64,000 nt of DNA, from positions 1,758,661 through 1,822,660 of the forward strand of contig JAKVOA010000001.1 in assembly GCA_022483045.1 (NCBI GenBank), given 5' to 3'. This stretch comes from Oscillospiraceae bacterium (GTDB taxonomy: Bacteria; Bacillota; Clostridia; Oscillospirales; Acutalibacteraceae). The translations under genes and the position numbers were made by a program. Of the stretch, positions 25,332 through 34,090 are shown piece by piece (position 1 is the first letter of the stretch; every line of letters starts with the position of its first letter). The notes beneath the pieces are model-generated. The model was given only the letters and a program-made list of their open reading frames with translations, was not told the DNA's origin and did no database searches.

Positions 25332-25607
25332 TCATTTAGGTAAGTAGGACAAATCATTGATTTCTTTCATCAACAATGCACCAATGGCAACTCCATACTT
25401 GTACTGTTCAATAGCTTCAATTCCAGTAACTGCTGAAAGAGCATCACTCAATTCATTAACCTTTTCAAAGGCTTCCTTGCTTATCATCTGTTCCAATTCT
25501 TTCATCAGGTCTGAAGCCTTCTTATTTGCATCAGAATAAGCCTGACATTGAGGTAAAACCTGTTCCTCTACATGAATATCTCCGTTGTATAATGCCTCTA
25601 AAATCAT
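25332..25607 (-). CDS. DUF6809-like small protein
   Basis: 91 residues, acidic and helical, starting MILEALYNGDIHVEEQV and containing MKELEQMISKEAFEKVNELS. The ATG at 25607 has AAGGAGG upstream. It lies between tnpV and CD1845 in the recombinase operon, as commonly seen in such elements. No function is known. Confidence 0.7.
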   Translation of the reverse strand: MILEALYNGDIHVEEQVLPQCQAYSDANKKASDLMKELEQMISKEAFEKVNELSDALSAVTGIEAIEQYKYGVAIGALLMKEINDLSYLPK

Positions 25608-25619
25608 CTCTGAACCTCC

Positions 25620-25997
25620 TTACACATATATCATTTCATGCTTCACAATCTCTTCTGAACGGTTTGCAATGCTCTGCATGGCTCTTACCCATGTCATCTG
25701 GTCACTGGCTTTTAATTCCTCTTTAACGCCCTCAGAAGCCATCATCTGCTTCACAATACAGTCATAACGAGTAGTTGCTTGCTCGTTTAGATCAGCAAGG
25801 TACGAGTGGAGCTTACAGTCCAACATCAGCTCATTTAAGAGGAATGGCTTGCATGACCGCAAGTAGCTTCGGTGGAGCATTCCCCACTTACCAATAGGTC
25901 GGTTGTCTTCTTGCACTTGGAAATTCGGAATGTAATAATCTCCGACCAATTTATACTCAATTCCATTTTCATAAATTCTTTTCTTTAATTCACTCAT
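25620..25997 (-). CDS. tnpV: TnpV family protein, free-standing copy
   Basis: 125 residues. The start ATG overlaps the recombinase stop (ATGTAATG), so the two are translationally coupled. It carries GDYYIPNFQ, RPIGKWGMLHRSYLR, GVKEELKASDQMTWV and a closing SEEIVKHEMIYV. Being a normal stand-alone gene, it provides the reference that validates the two nested copies at 3088-3444 and 54432-54785. The family accompanies serine recombinases or conjugative helicases; the role is unproven. Confidence 0.85.
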   Translation of the reverse strand: MSELKKRIYENGIEYKLVGDYYIPNFQVQEDNRPIGKWGMLHRSYLRSCKPFLLNELMLDCKLHSYLADLNEQATTRYDCIVKQMMASEGVKEELKASDQMTWVRAMQSIANRSEEIVKHEMIYV

Positions 25998-27994
25998 TAC
26001 ATAGCCTCCAATTCTTTTTTCTTGTGGTAATCTTCTCTGCGTTGCTTTAAGAATGCCTCGTATTTAACTATTGCCTCTGGGTCTCCATTCATAGCACCTT
26101 CATACATTTTGTTATAGGTCTTTCTTGTTGCTTTCACTGCGTAGGCTCTCATTTCATTAAGCTGTTCAATGGCTTCTTCATCTCCTGCATCAGCTCTGGC
26201 AATCAATTCTTCCTTAAATGCCTTTCTTTGAGCAGTATGTCTACGAGAGTATTCCTTTCTCTTTTCCAATACTTTTGCGGAATATTTTGGGTCTTCTTCC
26301 ATCCTTTTGTCCTCAGCCGCCTTCTTCCGCTTTCTTGCCTCTGCCTCTGCCTTACGAAGCTCTGCAAGCTGTTCAGCCGCTTCTGGGTCAGTTTTGGCTC
26401 TGGCTACAAGCTCTATTCTGGTTTCTTTCTTTTTCTTTGTCATTCGCTCCATACGCTTGCGGTCTTTTTCAATCATTTTCTCGGCTTTAAGTCTCTCTTT
26501 TTCTTCCATAGCCTTGATATATTCCGGCGATGCCTCCTTGATTTCTTTGAGTTTGGCTCGATACTTTCTTCCAGCTTCACGCCTGCTTTCAAGATACTGC
26601 TCATACTGTGCGGCGGCTTCTGGGTCTGTTTTTGCGTCCTCTTTAAGCTGTGCCATTTTTTCTTTCTGCTTTTCCTTTGCTCGTTCAGACTTTCTATACT
26701 GTTTTTTCTTTTGTTCCTGCTCAATCTGCTGTATTCTTTCTTCCTCGCTGATTTCTTCCATCGGTGGAAGGTAATTTCCAATGAAATTGAAATAAATATC
26801 AATACATTGCTTTCTGTATGCTCCACGACCTCCTTCAGCGGCATGAATATCAACTTTTTCGATAAATTCATAAAGCATTTGGTCTGTCAGCTCTGTAATA
26901 TCCTTGTATTTGTTGACCAATGCCATAAACTTCTTGGGGTCACTCTTGGGAACAGCTTCTTCCTCATGTTCACCGGCGATTTCCCGTATGCGTTGCTCCA
27001 ACTGTACTTGTTCCTCGTCATATTGGCTTACAAGGCGTTGAAACTGTCTGTCTGGTATCTTTCCTAACATACTGCTCTCATACAATCCCTTAATCAGAAT
27101 ATCCAATTCCTCAATACGCTTTTGTGCTAATTCAATCTCTTTTTTGCTTTCATCGGCAATGCTTGTCTCCCGACTTTCCCATTGCATTTTTAATTGCTCG
27201 ATGAACTCCGACTGATTTTCCAAAGCATATTTAGTGACACTCTGTACCGCTCTTAATATGGCGGCTTCCACTGCGGAAGATTTGATATAGTGTGAGAAGC
27301 ATTCTGCGTAAACATTGCGGTAATTCCTGCATTGAAAATAGTCTGAACTGTCATACTCCTTTTTCTGACCAGATATCTTGCTACTGGAATAGCTCATTCT
27401 TGTGCCACAATCGGCACAGAACAGAAGTCCCGACAATCTGTGTGAATATGTTCCATTTGCTATTTTCTTTGGATTTCGCTTTCTTAGTCGCTGTGCCATA
27501 TCCCATGTGTCTTGGTCTATGATTGGCTCATGTGTATCTGGGAATATCATCAATTCATCTGGTGTGGCGGCTCTGCGTTTCTTTAGCTTAAAGTTTTCTC
27601 GAACCGTCTTACCCAAAACAGTGTGTCCCAGATATTCTTGGCGGTCTAAGATGTATCCGACTGTGGTATTCGACCATACATAAGGGTCATGATAAGTCTT
27701 GCAATGAACATCTTGCGGTCTGTTCAGCTTCATATATGCCGATGGTATCAGTACCTTTTCCTCTGACAATGTGCTTGCAATTCCTGTCATTGTCATGCCG
27801 GATGCCGCCATCTGGAATATTCTGCGAACCACATTGGCTGCTTCTTCATCAATGTAAAGCGTCTGTTTATCGCCCTCTACACGCTTATACCCATAAGGGA
27901 TACTGCCACTGCACCGCTGTCCGCTCTTCATTCTGGACTTGAATACCGCCTTGATTTTGTTGCTTGTATCCTTGGCATACCATTCATTGAACAT
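25997..27994 (-). pseudogene. Large serine recombinase lacking its catalytic N-terminal domain
   Basis: 665 residues remain. The frame opens at FNEWYAKDTSNKIKAVFKS, which normally follows the resolvase catalytic domain, so about 150 residues with the active-site Ser are missing. No ribosome site precedes the ATG at 27994, and a TAA lies one codon further upstream. Kept parts are the recombinase DNA-binding domain (residues 1-150), the zinc ribbon (Cys193, Cys196, Cys222, Cys232), a coiled coil (about 270-345) and a long charged tail with four DPEA-type repeats (residues 457, 536, 604 and 638). Immediately upstream is ICE2-type sequence. It cannot catalyse strand exchange as it stands. Confidence 0.88.
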
Positions 27995-28184
27995 GCGTTA
28001 TTCGGGAAGGTGAAAACAAAAAAGCAAAAGCTCAGCATTCATGCGGGTTTGCGGCGAAGTGGCTCTCGGCCAAACCCCCTCTCAAACCTGAGAAAACCGG
28101 CTGAATGACGAATTGCATATCATTTTAGGACGTTCCTGCTGATGGAACGTCCTTTTTCTATTTCAGCGGGAGGTGAAAAGTCAA
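27995..28184. other. IME-ICE2 junction and leader of parA
   Basis: The recombinase sequence ends abruptly at about 27995. The following 190 nt contain no gene: an A-rich stretch, then a hairpin (AGGACGTTCC / GGAACGTCCT, 28127-28153) followed by TTTTCTATTT, and the parA ribosome site GGGAGGTGA at 28168. The hairpin looks like a terminator or attenuator ahead of the ICE2 operon. Confidence 0.6.
28127..28157 (+). terminator. Terminator or attenuator hairpin upstream of parA
   Basis: Perfect 10-bp stem AGGACGTTCC / GGAACGTCCT with a 7-nt loop, followed by TTTTCTATTT. It lies 28 nt before the parA start, so it could end incoming transcription or attenuate the ICE2 operon. Confidence 0.7.
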
Positions 28185-29003
28185 ATGACCAATGTAATTG
28201 CCGTTGCCAACCAAAAGGGCGGCGTCGGCAAGACCACGACCTGCGCCAATCTCGGCATCGGGCTGGCGCAGGAAGGAAAAAAGGTGCTGCTGGTGGACAG
28301 CGACCCACAGGGTTCTCTGACCATCAGTTTGGGCAATCCTCAGCCCGATCAACTGCCCGTTACGCTGGCAACGATAATGGGAAAGGTGCTAAACGAAGAA
28401 ACCATCGACCCCAGCGAGGGAATTCTGCATCACGACGAAGGCGTCAATCTCATGCCCGCCAACATCGAGCTTTCCGGCATGGAGGTTTCGCTCGTCAACG
28501 CCATGAGCCGCGAAAAAATCCTGAAGCAATATCTGGACGGAGTGAAGCGCCAATACGATTATGTGCTGCTGGACTGTATGCCCTCGCTTGGAATGCTGAC
28601 CGTCAACGCTCTGGCCGCTGCCGACAGCGTACTCATTCCCGTTCAGGCGCAGTACCTTCCGGCCAAGGGCCTCGAACAGCTTTTGCAGACAATCAACAAG
28701 GTGCGGAGGCAGATCAACCCCAAGCTCAAAATCGACGGCATTCTGCTGACGATGGTGGACAGCCGTACCAACTATTCCAAAGAAATCAGCGCCCTGCTGC
28801 GGGATACCTACGGCTCAAAGCTAAAGGTATTTGATGTGGAGATTCCTCATTCCGTCCGCGCCGCCGAAATCAGCGCGGAGGGCAGGAGCATTTTCGCCCA
28901 CGACCCGAAAGGCAAAGTTGCCGAGGCGTACCGTGAGCTGACGAAGGAGGTGTTGAAGATTGAAAAGCAGCGTCAAAAACATAAGTCTGAACAGTTACGA
29001 TGA
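28185..29003 (+). CDS. parA: ParA-family partition ATPase
   Basis: 272 residues from the ATG at 28185, with GGGAGGTGA 8 nt upstream; a GTG at 28173 lies inside the ribosome site. The deviant Walker A QKGGVGKTTT is at residues 10-19, DSDPQGS follows near residue 42 and LLDCMPSLGMLTVNAL near 125. ParA/Soj ATPases use the nucleoid as a track to segregate DNA, so the excised ICE2 circle would be kept through division. The 3' end overlaps parB by 44 nt. No counterpart survives in ICE1. Confidence 0.93.
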   Translation: MTNVIAVANQKGGVGKTTTCANLGIGLAQEGKKVLLVDSDPQGSLTISLGNPQPDQLPVTLATIMGKVLNEETIDPSEGILHHDEGVNLMPANIELSGMEVSLVNAMSREKILKQYLDGVKRQYDYVLLDCMPSLGMLTVNALAAADSVLIPVQAQYLPAKGLEQLLQTINKVRRQINPKLKIDGILLTMVDSRTNYSKEISALLRDTYGSKLKVFDVEIPHSVRAAEISAEGRSIFAHDPKGKVAEAYRELTKEVLKIEKQRQKHKSEQLR

Positions 29004-29898
29004 TATTTTTTCTACGGAAGAAACCCGTGAGGACGCCAAGCGGGAAAAGGTCATGAATATGCCGCTTTCGGAGCTGCACCCGTTCCCCGACCATCCGTTT
29101 CAGGTACGGGACGATGATTCCATGAAAGATACCGTGGAGAGCATCAAAGAATACGGCGTGTTAGTTCCCGCCATCGTCCGTCCCCGCGCGGACGGCGGCT
29201 ATGAGCTGATTTCAGGTCACCGGCGCAAACACGCCTGCGAGCTGGCGGGGCTTCCCACCATGCCGGTGATCGTCCGCAATCTGGACGATGACGCCGCGAC
29301 CATTATCATGGTTGACAGCAACATTCAGCGTGAAAACATCCTGCCGAGCGAACGGGCCAAGGCATACAAAATGAAGCTAGACGCCATAAAGCGGCAAGCC
29401 GGTAGACCTTCTCTTGAAAATGGTGGCCAAGTTGGCCACGATTTACGAGGGATAAAAACCCGTGATTTGATTGCGGAAAACTCAGAGGATAGTGCGCGTA
29501 CTATCCAGCGGTATATCCGGCTGAATGAGCTGACACCGCAGCTTCAGCAGATGGTGGACGACAAGAAAATTGCCATGACTCCCGCCGTGGAGCTGTCGTA
29601 CCTCAAGCCGGAGGAACAGACGCTTTTGCTCGACACCATCGAAAGCGAACAGGCCACCCCCTCGCTCTCACAGGCCCAGCGGCTGAAAAATTTCAGTCAG
29701 GAGGGCCATCTCAACGAGGACAGTATGCTTGCCATCATGTCCGAGGAAAAGAAACCGGAGAAAAACGACCTGACCATCAAGGCTGATAAGCTCCAGAAAT
29801 ATTTTCCCAAGTCGTATACCCCGCAGCAGATGGAACAGGTCATCATACGGCTGCTGGACGGATGGCAGAAAAAGCGGCAGCGGGATCAGGAAAGGTAA
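28960..29898 (+). CDS. parB: ParB-family DNA-binding partition protein
   Basis: 312 residues from a TTG at 28960 with AAGGAGGTG about 8 nt upstream. The ParB/Srx nuclease-like fold is recognisable by HPFPDHPFQVRDDD, IVRPRADGGYELISGHRR and HACELAGL near residues 40-95. A central helix-turn-helix (TRDLIAENSEDSARTIQRYI) and a C-terminal basic part follow. It binds parS-like centromere sites with ParA. Overlap with parA implies translational coupling. A parS site was not identified. Confidence 0.92.
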   Translation: MKSSVKNISLNSYDDIFSTEETREDAKREKVMNMPLSELHPFPDHPFQVRDDDSMKDTVESIKEYGVLVPAIVRPRADGGYELISGHRRKHACELAGLPTMPVIVRNLDDDAATIIMVDSNIQRENILPSERAKAYKMKLDAIKRQAGRPSLENGGQVGHDLRGIKTRDLIAENSEDSARTIQRYIRLNELTPQLQQMVDDKKIAMTPAVELSYLKPEEQTLLLDTIESEQATPSLSQAQRLKNFSQEGHLNEDSMLAIMSEEKKPEKNDLTIKADKLQKYFPKSYTPQQMEQVIIRLLDGWQKKRQRDQER

Positions 29899-29966
29899 AA
29901 TAACCGTCGTTTCAGACGTTCCGAAAGGAGCGCCTTTTTTCATGTCTTGATTAAGGAGGAAACCGC

Positions 29967-30554
29967 ATGACAACTGAAAAAATCAATGAGAGCAAACGCG
30001 GGAAGGAGGATAAAAAGAAAAAACGCAAATGGCCGTATATTCTTGCGATTCTTCTGCTGTTGCTGCTTCTCCTGCTCCTTTTGCTGCGGAGCTGCGGAAA
30101 TCAGCATCCATCCCCGAACCCGCCGCCGTCCAGCTCCGTTCCCTCGTCGTCCGCTCCGTCGCTGGACGATACTGGCAGTGCGGAGCCGGGAAGCAGCAGC
30201 ACCCCGTCGCGGCAGGAAATCCTGTCCCGGCTTCAAAAGCAGGAAGTCACCGTCACCGACAAGGTGAGCGCGCAGGCGTCCTTTTCCAACGGGGCCAAAG
30301 ACAGCACCGGCACATGGGAAGTGGAGAATCCGTCATCCAACACCGTCATTATGCAATGTGAAATTGTGCTGAACGGCGAAACCGTGGCAAAATCCGCACC
30401 GATCTATCCGGGGCAGCACATCAACGGCCTGAACCTTTCCCAGCCGGTTTCATCCGGAAGTTACAGCGTAACCGCAACAATCAAGTATTATAACAAAACA
30501 ACTAAGGCTTACCTCGGCATGGCGGACTACAAAATCCGTCTTTCTGTTTCGTAA
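29967..30554 (+). CDS. Membrane-anchored extracytoplasmic protein, unknown
   Basis: 195 residues, ATG behind AAGGAGG. A very basic N-terminus (KRGKEDKKKKRK) is followed by one transmembrane helix with a long Leu run (residues about 24-41), a Ser/Pro-rich linker and a C-terminal beta-rich domain with TWEVENPSSNTVIMQCEIVL and SGSYSVTATIKYYNKTTK. The arrangement is that of a type II membrane protein displaying a small beta-sandwich domain. It is the first of three consecutive envelope or secreted proteins placed between parB and the replication-like gene. I do not recognise a family; a surface or mating-contact role is inferred only. Confidence 0.7.
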   Translation: MTTEKINESKRGKEDKKKKRKWPYILAILLLLLLLLLLLLRSCGNQHPSPNPPPSSSVPSSSAPSLDDTGSAEPGSSSTPSRQEILSRLQKQEVTVTDKVSAQASFSNGAKDSTGTWEVENPSSNTVIMQCEIVLNGETVAKSAPIYPGQHINGLNLSQPVSSGSYSVTATIKYYNKTTKAYLGMADYKIRLSVS

Positions 30555-30602
30555 TCAGCCGGACGTCCGGTTGATATATAAAATTCATAAGGAGGCTTCT
30601 CA

Positions 30603-31193
30603 ATGAAAAGCAAACTCAGAAAGGTTCTCGCAGGCATCATCACCTTTGCCGTGCTCGGCGTTACGGCGGCAGTCCCGGCGTTCGCCGCCGACAAGACCGA
30701 CACCGGCACGGGCAGCGTCACGGGGAACGTAACGATCAACGGCTCCATCTCTCCTCTAACGATCTCCGTCACCCATCCGATCAACGTAGCCTACGCCATC
30801 AGTCCCGATGCCGAAACCTTCACCGCGCCCGACATTACAGTCACCAACAACACCAAAGTCGCGGTGATCACTACAGTGGAATCCCTGAAAGCCGCTTCGG
30901 GCGGGACGCTTACCTTCACCGACGTCGATCCGTCCGCAAAGACATGGCGTTCTCTCAACCTCGCGGATTCCAAAAAGTATATCGCGCTCGGCATTACGGC
31001 GAAGGGCGATTCCGGCTGGAATAGCGGCTACAGCGCTTCCACCCATTGGGCGGTGAACGATTCGCCGCTGCAGGTCGGGACGCTGAATCCGAACACTTCC
31101 GGCGCGCTGTCCCTGACGGCTGACTACGGTCTCGCATTTGACGGGGCATATACGGCCAACCATCAGCTCGTTTTCCAGTTCCAGCTCGCATAA
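30603..31193 (+). CDS. Secreted beta-rich protein, homologous to the C-terminus of the next protein
   Basis: 196 residues. Signal peptide at residues 1-29 (AGIITFAVLGVTAAVPAFAA). The mature part is Thr/Ser/Ala-rich with little charge and resembles pilin-like or WxL-like surface proteins. Its segment ISVTHPINVAYAISPDA, then FTAPDITVTNN, and LSLTADYGLAF near the end are clearly related to the last about 170 residues of the protein at 31261-33123 (VSVTHPVSISYAIDPNS, FTAPGIPITNH, LALTAKFGLAW). No sortase motif is seen. The ribosome site is AAGGAGG. It could form homo- or hetero-polymers through the shared domain, which is inference. Confidence 0.75.
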   Translation: MKSKLRKVLAGIITFAVLGVTAAVPAFAADKTDTGTGSVTGNVTINGSISPLTISVTHPINVAYAISPDAETFTAPDITVTNNTKVAVITTVESLKAASGGTLTFTDVDPSAKTWRSLNLADSKKYIALGITAKGDSGWNSGYSASTHWAVNDSPLQVGTLNPNTSGALSLTADYGLAFDGAYTANHQLVFQFQLA

Positions 31194-31210
31194 AAACAGA
31201 AGCGCGGGAA

Positions 31211-31233
31211 TTGGCCGGGATTTTCCCGGCCAA
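31211..31233 (+). other. Strong intercistronic hairpin between the secreted-protein genes
   Basis: TTGGCCGGG / CCCGGCCAA with a 5-nt loop and no following U-tract. It may stabilise the upstream message or tune expression of the larger downstream gene. Confidence 0.5.
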
Positions 31234-31260
31234 CCTTCCACGCGAAAGGAGGGCTTCTAT

Positions 31261-33123
31261 TTGAGGCAATCATTCAGGCGGCTTTTTCTCGTACCATTGC
31301 TTGCCGCCGGTATTCTGCTGTCCGGTGCTTCGCCCGTATTTGCGGCCTCCGCCGCGTCGGTTCTGTCACTGACCGCGACGCCGAATCCGTCCGGGAACTA
31401 TGTAGCACTGAACTGGACCAACAGCGACAAAAGCCAGCCGTACAGCTATATGCTCTATTCCAAATCCGTGCATGAATCGACCTTCCAGAGCATTCCCGCC
31501 AAAGATCACGCGAAGGTTCTGAACATTTATCCCGTTGTCGCACCGACCGTTTCCTTTACGACATGGCAGGGCAAGAGCTACACTCTACCGAAGTCGGCGT
31601 CCCTTAAAATGTGGATGGAGACGCCGAATACGTATGATCCCAAAGGCTACGGCAAGGGTCTCATTTCCGTCGATACCGTGTCAATCTCCGATTTTAACGC
31701 CAACCCGGACGCTTACCTGAAAAACGCGGACGGCAGTTACAAATACGATGTGTTGTATTTCGGCGCGTGGGACGCTTTCGCAAGTCAGGATTTGTCCGCG
31801 GCGGCGGAAACCAAGACCGACGCCTTTATCAAAACGGGGCGCGGCGTCCTGTTCGGGCATGACACGATGGTAGACAATGATACGATCTCCATGCCGAATT
31901 TCTTCAAACTCGCGCATTACTGCGATATTCAGACTATCCCGCACTATACGGTGCTCGGCAGTTCGCAGATTAAGGTTTCCAAGAAGGGCCTGCTCACCAA
32001 CTACCCGTGGAAAATCGGGGACGTGGGCACGGTTCTGAATGTCCCGATGTCCCATTCCAATCAGCTTGCTTTCGGGGATGTATGGATGACGTATCAGCCG
32101 CCCTATACCTATAGCGGCAGCGCGGAAGCCACCGGCTCCGGCGGGCAGGGCACCAACACCTTTTATCTAACAAGCTGGTCGAATTGCGCTATGATTCAGA
32201 CCGGCCATTCCAACGGCGAGGCTACGCCGGACGAGCAACGCGTCACGGCAAACACGCTGTTTTACCTTGCTCAAATCACGACCGACACAAGCTGGAACGA
32301 CCATAAGGGGCAGGATTTGGACGCACCGAACGAACCCGCTATTTCAAGCGTCACGCACAATTCCGACCGGACGCAGTACACCGTCAATTATTCCTCGCAG
32401 GACAACGCGACCGGCTATCAGTATTATGTCGAAGCCACAGGCCAGAACGACGGTGCGAAATATGATTCCTCGGTTATTTCCACGTCTTTGAAAACCGGGA
32501 TGAAGGGCTATTCCATCGTGGAGGACAACAACCCCGATACCGTCCCGGACGGGAGCATTACGACCGCATCGGACAGCTATACTTTTTCCCGCCCGTCCGG
32601 CAGCAGTTTTTACATCCATATCGCCGCCGTGGACAACGCCGGAAACATTTCGGCTATCGCGCACTACCATGCGGATGAGCTTGTCTCTGTGACCCATCCG
32701 GTCAGTATCAGTTACGCGATTGACCCGAACAGCAATACGCCGTTCACCGCACCAGGCATTCCGATTACCAACCATTCCACTTTTCCCGTCCAAGTTTCTG
32801 TCGCGGGGCTGAAAGCGACATCCGGCATCGGCGACGCCGCCCCCACGTCCTATTCCGACTGGAACAGCCTGACGGCCTCGCAAACCGGAAACGGAATGGC
32901 GCTCGGCGTGGGAATCAGCCAAACAGCTGATTCAGGTTGGACTGCGGTTGACAGACAAGCACCGGTTTATGCAAGTGATGTTGCGTCGGAAGTTCCATTG
33001 GGGACACTCGGCGCGAACGGAGCTTCCGGGAATCTGGCGCTTACCGCTAAATTCGGTTTGGCGTGGGTAAAGACAACGAACGTGTCCCATGAGCTGACGC
33101 TGAATTTTGCGATTGCGGACTGA
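31261..33123 (+). CDS. Large secreted protein with DUF5057-like domain and C-terminal module
   Basis: 620 residues from a TTG at 31261 supported by AAAGGAGG; the frame opens earlier at 31138, but that part overlaps the previous gene. A signal peptide (residues 1-29, ending SPVFAA) is followed by a fibronectin-like beta domain (LNWTNSDKSQPYSYMLYSK), then a region with KVLNIYP and YDVLYFGAWDAF that resembles DUF5057, in which VLFGHDTMV gives a possible His/Asp site. A second beta domain (about 385-495) and a C-terminal module shared with the 196-residue neighbour follow. No membrane anchor or sortase motif is visible. A role in cell contact or the matrix is inferred. Confidence 0.72.
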   Translation: MRQSFRRLFLVPLLAAGILLSGASPVFAASAASVLSLTATPNPSGNYVALNWTNSDKSQPYSYMLYSKSVHESTFQSIPAKDHAKVLNIYPVVAPTVSFTTWQGKSYTLPKSASLKMWMETPNTYDPKGYGKGLISVDTVSISDFNANPDAYLKNADGSYKYDVLYFGAWDAFASQDLSAAAETKTDAFIKTGRGVLFGHDTMVDNDTISMPNFFKLAHYCDIQTIPHYTVLGSSQIKVSKKGLLTNYPWKIGDVGTVLNVPMSHSNQLAFGDVWMTYQPPYTYSGSAEATGSGGQGTNTFYLTSWSNCAMIQTGHSNGEATPDEQRVTANTLFYLAQITTDTSWNDHKGQDLDAPNEPAISSVTHNSDRTQYTVNYSSQDNATGYQYYVEATGQNDGAKYDSSVISTSLKTGMKGYSIVEDNNPDTVPDGSITTASDSYTFSRPSGSSFYIHIAAVDNAGNISAIAHYHADELVSVTHPVSISYAIDPNSNTPFTAPGIPITNHSTFPVQVSVAGLKATSGIGDAAPTSYSDWNSLTASQTGNGMALGVGISQTADSGWTAVDRQAPVYASDVASEVPLGTLGANGASGNLALTAKFGLAWVKTTNVSHELTLNFAIAD

Positions 33124-33151
33124 ATCGCCCGTTCAGAAGGGAGTGATACAA

Positions 33152-34033
33152 ATGGCAGTTTTTCGTGTGGAACGGACGCGGGATTACACGGTCATGAGCA
33201 ACCATCACCTGAAGGACAGAGCCTTGTCCCTGAAAGCGAAAGGTCTGCTTTCCATGATGCTCTCCCTTCCGGACGATTGGGATTACACCACGCGGGGCCT
33301 TGCATCCATCTGCCGGGAAGGTGTGGACGCTATCGGAAAGGCGCTCAAGGAACTGGAAAACGCGGGCTATATGGAGCGCCGCCAGCTTCGCGGCAAAGAC
33401 GGGCGCATCTCGGATACCGAGTACACCATCTATGAGCTGCCGCGCAAGCCGCCGGGTACGCCTTTTCCGGATACGGATTCACCAGATACGGAAAAGCCGT
33501 ATCTGGATAACCCGGATATGGGAAAACCGGATACGGAAAATCCCGCGCAATTAAATACTAAGGGAACTAATATCCCTAAAAAATCAAATATGTATGGATT
33601 AAATCCTTATCAATCCAATCCGGCAGACCGAAAACAAGAGGACGGTGCCCCGGCTGATTCGATGGATGCGACGGGCGCCTACCGCGAAATCATCAAAGAG
33701 AATATTTCCTACGACGTCCTGCGGCAGAGATGCGACCCGGAAAGGCTGGACGAAATCGTGGGCATCATGCTCGACACCGTGTGCAGCCGAAAAAAGGAAA
33801 TCCGGATCGCCGGTGAGGACATGCCCGCCGAAATGGTGAAAAACAGACTTTTGAAGCTTGACGACAGCCACATCGAATACGTGCTGGAGTGTCTGGACAA
33901 GAACACCACCGATGTCCGCAATATCCGAAGTTATATTCTGACCGCGCTGTATCAGGCTCCGACCACCATCAGCAGCTATTATTCGGCGCTGGTCAATCAC
34001 GACATGTACGGAAGCGGCCCGCCCGGACGGTAA
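33152..34033 (+). CDS. Replication-initiator-like winged-helix protein (DUF6017-type)
   Basis: 293 residues from the ATG at 33152 with AGAAGGGAG upstream; the earlier in-frame start at 33107 lies within the previous gene. The N-terminal about 110 residues form a winged-helix domain (HLKDRALSLKAKGLLSMMLS and GLASICREGVDAIGKALKEL) typical of ICE and plasmid replication initiators. A Pro/Asp-rich linker with repeated PDT follows, then a C-terminal domain with MVKNRLLKLDDSHIEYVLEC and NIRSYILTALYQAP. Likely binds an origin on the circular form so that ICE2 can replicate, consistent with the nearby parAB. Confidence 0.78.
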   Translation: MAVFRVERTRDYTVMSNHHLKDRALSLKAKGLLSMMLSLPDDWDYTTRGLASICREGVDAIGKALKELENAGYMERRQLRGKDGRISDTEYTIYELPRKPPGTPFPDTDSPDTEKPYLDNPDMGKPDTENPAQLNTKGTNIPKKSNMYGLNPYQSNPADRKQEDGAPADSMDATGAYREIIKENISYDVLRQRCDPERLDEIVGIMLDTVCSRKKEIRIAGEDMPAEMVKNRLLKLDDSHIEYVLECLDKNTTDVRNIRSYILTALYQAPTTISSYYSALVNHDMYGSGPPGR

Positions 34034-34090
34034 ACGTCCCGCGCGGGCTGTTTTCATGCCCGACAAAAATCGGAAAGGAGTAATTTTACC

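Larger units (their letters stand above)
18962..27994. mobile_element. Mobilizable element (IME) with MobQ relaxase and MunI-type R-M system
   Basis: A block visibly AT-richer than both flanking ICEs, inserted in virD4 of ICE1. Gene order from right to left is serine recombinase, TnpV, DUF6809, CD1845, R-M system, DUF3847, oriT, MobQ relaxase, CHC2 primase, RepA-like ATPase and TnpW, typical of Tn4451-like or CHC2/RepA-bearing mobilizable elements in Clostridia. It encodes no T4SS. The left end is near 18962, where VirD4 sequence stops. The right end is lost because the recombinase is cut at 27994, where ICE2-type sequence begins. Confidence 0.82.

Noticed and set aside
26228..27067. Phe/Leu-rich 279-codon frame opposite the serine recombinase tail
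   Set aside because: The hydrophobic look comes from reading Lys/Glu-rich codons in antisense. No start signal or homology.
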